DNA from: Caprimulgus europaeus
Taxonomy: Eukaryota; Chordata; Aves; Caprimulgiformes; Caprimulgidae
Length of the DNA stretch: 64,000 nt
Direction of reading: 5' to 3'
NCBI GenBank assembly: GCA_907165065.1
Contig: OU015523.1
Span: 13,081,834 to 13,145,833, forward strand
How positions within the stretch are numbered: the first letter of the stretch is position 1; each line of letters begins with the position of its first letter. The position numbers and the translations under genes were made by a program. Positions 62,201 through 64,000 of the stretch are shown piece by piece. A model generated the notes under the pieces. It ran no database searches. It was not told the origin of the DNA and saw only the letters and a program-made list of their open reading frames with translations.

Positions 62201-64000
62201 TTTTAATTGGACTTTGAAAATGTCAGCTGCATGCCTGGCACACCCAATCTTTGGAAAAGCAGGAAGTGTCAATGAAGTAGTGAATATAAGGCGCTAGGGT
62301 CAACCTTTCATTATCAGTTCCTTGCCATGGGATCTGTTACGTGACAGGTAATTTTATTCCCTCTTAGTTTTTAGAAATGCTTCATTTAATCCACACAAAC
62401 AAGTTTTTAATTTCTGTCTTACCCAGTGATGGCAGATGAAAGTGATTATTCTTTATACCCCCTCTCCTTGGACTAAAGGCCTTGGGAAAGATGTCCCTTC
62501 AAACCTGAATTATTCTGTGTTTCTCTCCTGCTGCAGATACTAGATGCAGGATTACTTAGTGCTTTGGAGCCATTAGGAGAAATGCTGCAGTATTTTCTTA
62601 CCATGCCATGTTACAGCCATGAAATGCAGAGAGATTGCAGTGCTTTGAAGTGAAATCATAGGCACAGTAGTGCTATTCAAATGAATAACAGTAGCCAGCT
62701 TAATGGGTTTTATTTTAACACCCAAGCTCTATAGTAAAATAGGGGAAAGAACAGGAAAAAAAAAAGAAAAAAGAAAAAAAAACTTTATTTTTTGGCAAAC
62801 AGAGACACTAGAGCTGCAATGAAAATAGCAAGGGTTCAGACTTGGTCAGTGACAGGTACAACTAGACCTGGGTCTACAAAACTGGGTTGCATGAAAGTAG
62901 TGTCATCTGGTTTTATTGGAGTAGATGTGCTGCTGAAGTTCCTGCTTCTGCAAAGGTCTGACTCATGGGAAACCAGTTTTTTGCCCCACTATGAGGGCAG
63001 AAGGAGCATCTAAGGGTGTTACTCTACAGCAATTCATCCTTTAGATGCACAAGAGTAATTCCATCCCATGTGACTCAGGACTATAGCCAGAAATGAAGCT
63101 TTGCATTTTATGCTGGTGAAGGAGGCTGAGTGTGTATCCCCTGAGCCCTGAAGTCCTCTGTACATGAAACAGGTATGGCAGGAGGAGTGGCAATAGCAGC
63201 AGCAATATACATCTACTTGCAAGCTAACACAACCATATAATGACATTTCATAGTGAGAAAAAAGTATTTTTCATGTCAGCTCATTGCATCAGTGGGGTTG
63301 CACATTTTCCACATTTCATTACACACTGTCTGAGAGTGATGCTGGCAGTTCTGATGAACCAGAGTGGCGTGGATGAGTCAGGGAGGCTGCATGATCTGGG
63401 AGCTGTAAATTGAATTCAATTACTGATTACTTTGCCAAGCCATCTTTGCAGCATGACTTTTTTTTTTTAATAAGCTTCCTACATTGTCAGTTTTTATAAA
63501 AGTGTGAAGATTTGGGGTGCCTTTGCTACATTTTTGAAATGAGGTTACAGAAGCCTTGTAATGTGAAGGGTGGAGTTGCTAGAGAGCTGTGCTTCGCAGG
63601 GGACAAAGATTATCCTTGTCAACCTTTTAGCTCAAAGTTACTACCTTTGTTCAGAGTAGTGCATATGGTGAAGGCTGGAGTTCATTTATCAAGGCTTCGT
63701 ACTGTTAATTATATTTTTTTCTAGCACCTTTCACTTGATGTTCTCAAAGCACTTTGATTAAGTTCAATCACCTTCCTGAATAGTAGGAAAGGTTAAAAAC
63801 CCCTTATTTTACATGGTAGGCCCAGTGATCTGCCCAATGTCCACCTGTACCTCAGGGCTAGAAACTGATTTTAAACTCCAGCATCTCAACTGTCAGCATC
63901 AGACTCCAGCCCTGGGAAAGCACACCTTTTCCCAACCCCCTCTTCCTGCCACTTCCCTGCATAGATCCTGGTTCAGCTTCTGCTTTGTGTAGCGCTTTCT
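59284..64000. other. Upstream flank of DPT, nothing recognised
   Basis: The 4.7 kb upstream of the DPT TATA box contains no recognised gene, CR1 copy or CpG island. An A-rich run lies at 62749-62784. Enhancers may be present but cannot be seen by eye. Confidence 0.6.
62749..62784. repeat. A-rich low-complexity run
   Basis: A runs broken by single G residues. No retrocopy body is recognisable to the left, so it is treated as simple repeat. Confidence 0.8.

Overview
This is vertebrate nuclear DNA, almost certainly from a bird. It is gene-poor, AT-leaning and intron-rich, and carries many truncated CR1 LINE copies with the avian CR1 3' end (CTGTGATTCTGTGA or its complement). One of them keeps a recognisable reverse-transcriptase stretch. 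There are no bacterial-style operons and no mammalian SINEs. I cannot name the bird order.

One protein-coding gene is certain: dermatopontin (DPT), a secreted extracellular-matrix protein, on the minus strand. All four coding exons were found by matching translated reverse-complement sequence to the known protein and checking splice sites and phases. They are exon 1 (58926-59224), exon 2 (49653-49778), exon 3 (38578-38685) and exon 4 (32696-32762). Together they give an intact 199-residue protein with a signal peptide, ten cysteines and three D-R-x-W motifs. All three introns split a codon after its second base. A TATA box lies at 59277-59283, and three candidate poly(A) signals lie between 31398 and 32540.

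Layout by region. 1-31.4 kb, downstream of DPT: no supportable coding gene. It holds CR1 copies (1069-1985, 8015-8065, 26452-26733, 28178-28265), an isolated CpG island with splice-like signals (about 10830-11175), an old endogenous-retrovirus LTR-type fossil (about 18560-19581), a 133-bp AGAGG pentanucleotide array (21362-21494) and a small CpG cluster (23425-23525). 31.4-59.3 kb: the DPT gene. Introns of 5.8, 11.0 and 9.1 kb contain CR1 copies in introns 3 and 2, and an unrecognised broken coding-like segment in intron 2 (about 44222-45059, plus strand). 59.3-64 kb, upstream of DPT: no gene seen.

The strongest leads for follow-up are the broken coding-like segment in DPT intron 2 and the orphan CpG island near 11 kb. 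I found no convincing new molecular system, and most open frames are chance frames in noncoding DNA.
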